Source: Actinomycetota bacterium (GTDB taxonomy: Bacteria; Actinomycetota; Coriobacteriia; Anaerosomatales; D1FN1-002). From it: DNA of 5,525 nt. The notes under the pieces are model-generated. The model ran no database searches. It saw only the letters and a list, made by a program, of their open reading frames with translations, and had not been told where the DNA came from. The DNA lies in assembly GCA_005774595.1 (NCBI GenBank), contig VAUM01000115.1:1-5525 (forward strand). The letters run 5' to 3'. This document shows, in pieces, positions 5,113-5,525 of this stretch; within the stretch, counting starts at the first letter, position 1; each line of letters starts with the position of its first letter. Position numbers and translations under genes: made by a program.

Positions 5113-5525
5113 GTGTCCGGTGTGACCGTCGTCGTCCCGACCTACAACGAGGCCGAGAACATCTCGGTCCTCGTCGAGCGCCTGCTCGCGCTCGAGCCGC
5201 AGGTCGACGTCCTGGTGGTCGACGACCACTCGCCCGACGGGACCGGGTCCATCGCCCAAGGCATGGCCGAGCGCGAGCCGAGGCTGACCGTCATCGACCG
5301 CTCGGGCCCGCGGGGCTACGCGCGCGCGAGCATCGAGGGCCTGCGGGCGGCGATCGCGCGCGGCGGCGAGTTCGTCTGCACGATGGACGCCGACCTGTCG
5401 CACGACCCCGACGTGCTGCCGGGGCTCGTGGAACGCGCACGCGCCGGCGCGGATCTGGTCATCGGCTCGCGCTACGTCGACGGCGGCGAGCTCGTGGTCG
5501 ACTGGGGCCCGGTGCGGCGTGCGGT
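5113..5525 (+). CDS. Family 2 glycosyltransferase, polyprenol-phosphate mannosyltransferase-like (3' end outside the window)
   Basis: The first 137 residues of a GT-A fold glycosyltransferase are visible and the frame is still open at the window edge. Motifs in order are VVVPTYNEAENI (6-17), VLVVDDHSPDGTG (33-45) for nucleotide-sugar binding, MDADLSHDP (91-99) with the metal-binding D-x-D, and VIGSRYVDGG (116-125). The order and wording fit dolichol- or polyprenol-phosphate mannose/glucose synthases (DPM1-like). These move a sugar from GDP-mannose or UDP-glucose to a lipid phosphate at the cytoplasmic membrane face, for later use in wall glycans or protein O-mannosylation. Where such enzymes often have a GLG-type loop after the second motif, this one reads SGPRGYARASIEG (64-76), so the exact sugar and lipid acceptor are uncertain. 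The GTG at 5113 is chosen because TGAGG (5099-5103), overlapping the previous stop, lies 9 bases before it and the first beta strand begins at once; GTG 5122 is less likely. Whether a C-terminal membrane domain follows cannot be seen. Confidence 0.85.
   Translation, partial: MSGVTVVVPTYNEAENISVLVERLLALEPQVDVLVVDDHSPDGTGSIAQGMAEREPRLTVIDRSGPRGYARASIEGLRAAIARGGEFVCTMDADLSHDPDVLPGLVERARAGADLVIGSRYVDGGELVVDWGPVRRA

Overview
The window comes from a high-GC bacterium and reads entirely on the plus strand. High-GC third codon positions, PASTA domains, a polyprenol-phosphate-mannose-synthase-like glycosyltransferase and a secreted multiheme cytochrome with Ig-like repeats together suggest an Actinomycetota lineage, perhaps an anaerobic Coriobacteriia relative (OPB41/Anaerosomatales type). 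This placement is inference from protein style; no rRNA or marker gene is present.

Layout. (1) 25-483 encodes a YaiI/YqxD (UPF0178, DUF188) family protein. (2) 484-790 is non-coding. It holds a GC hairpin after the first gene, a good sigma70-type promoter (570-598), and a leader of about 185 nt packed with consecutive hairpins before a clear Shine-Dalgarno and an ATG at 791. (3) 791-4261 encodes the centrepiece, a 1156-residue exported protein. It has an N-terminal hydrophobic segment, two beta-rich domains that look related, four Ig-like repeats of 99-100 residues, another beta-rich domain, and a C-terminal part with six CxxCH haem-binding motifs arranged as three pairs. (4) 4262-4317 holds two back-to-back hairpins, the second a strong terminator-like stem. 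(5) 4400-5101 encodes a membrane-anchored protein with two PASTA domains and no kinase. (6) 5113 to the window end is the start of a family 2 glycosyltransferase resembling dolichol/polyprenol-phosphate mannosyltransferases.

How they may work together. The cytochrome has its own promoter, leader and terminator, so it looks like a single-gene unit under leader-level control. Its build, a membrane-proximal anchor, a long beta-domain stalk and a distal haem cluster, would suit electron transfer through or beyond a Gram-positive cell wall; this is inference. The PASTA protein and the glycosyltransferase lie 11 bases apart and probably form a second, cell-envelope operon running out of the window. 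The main leads are the cytochrome architecture and its structured leader. I did not recognise the leader as any riboswitch class I know.
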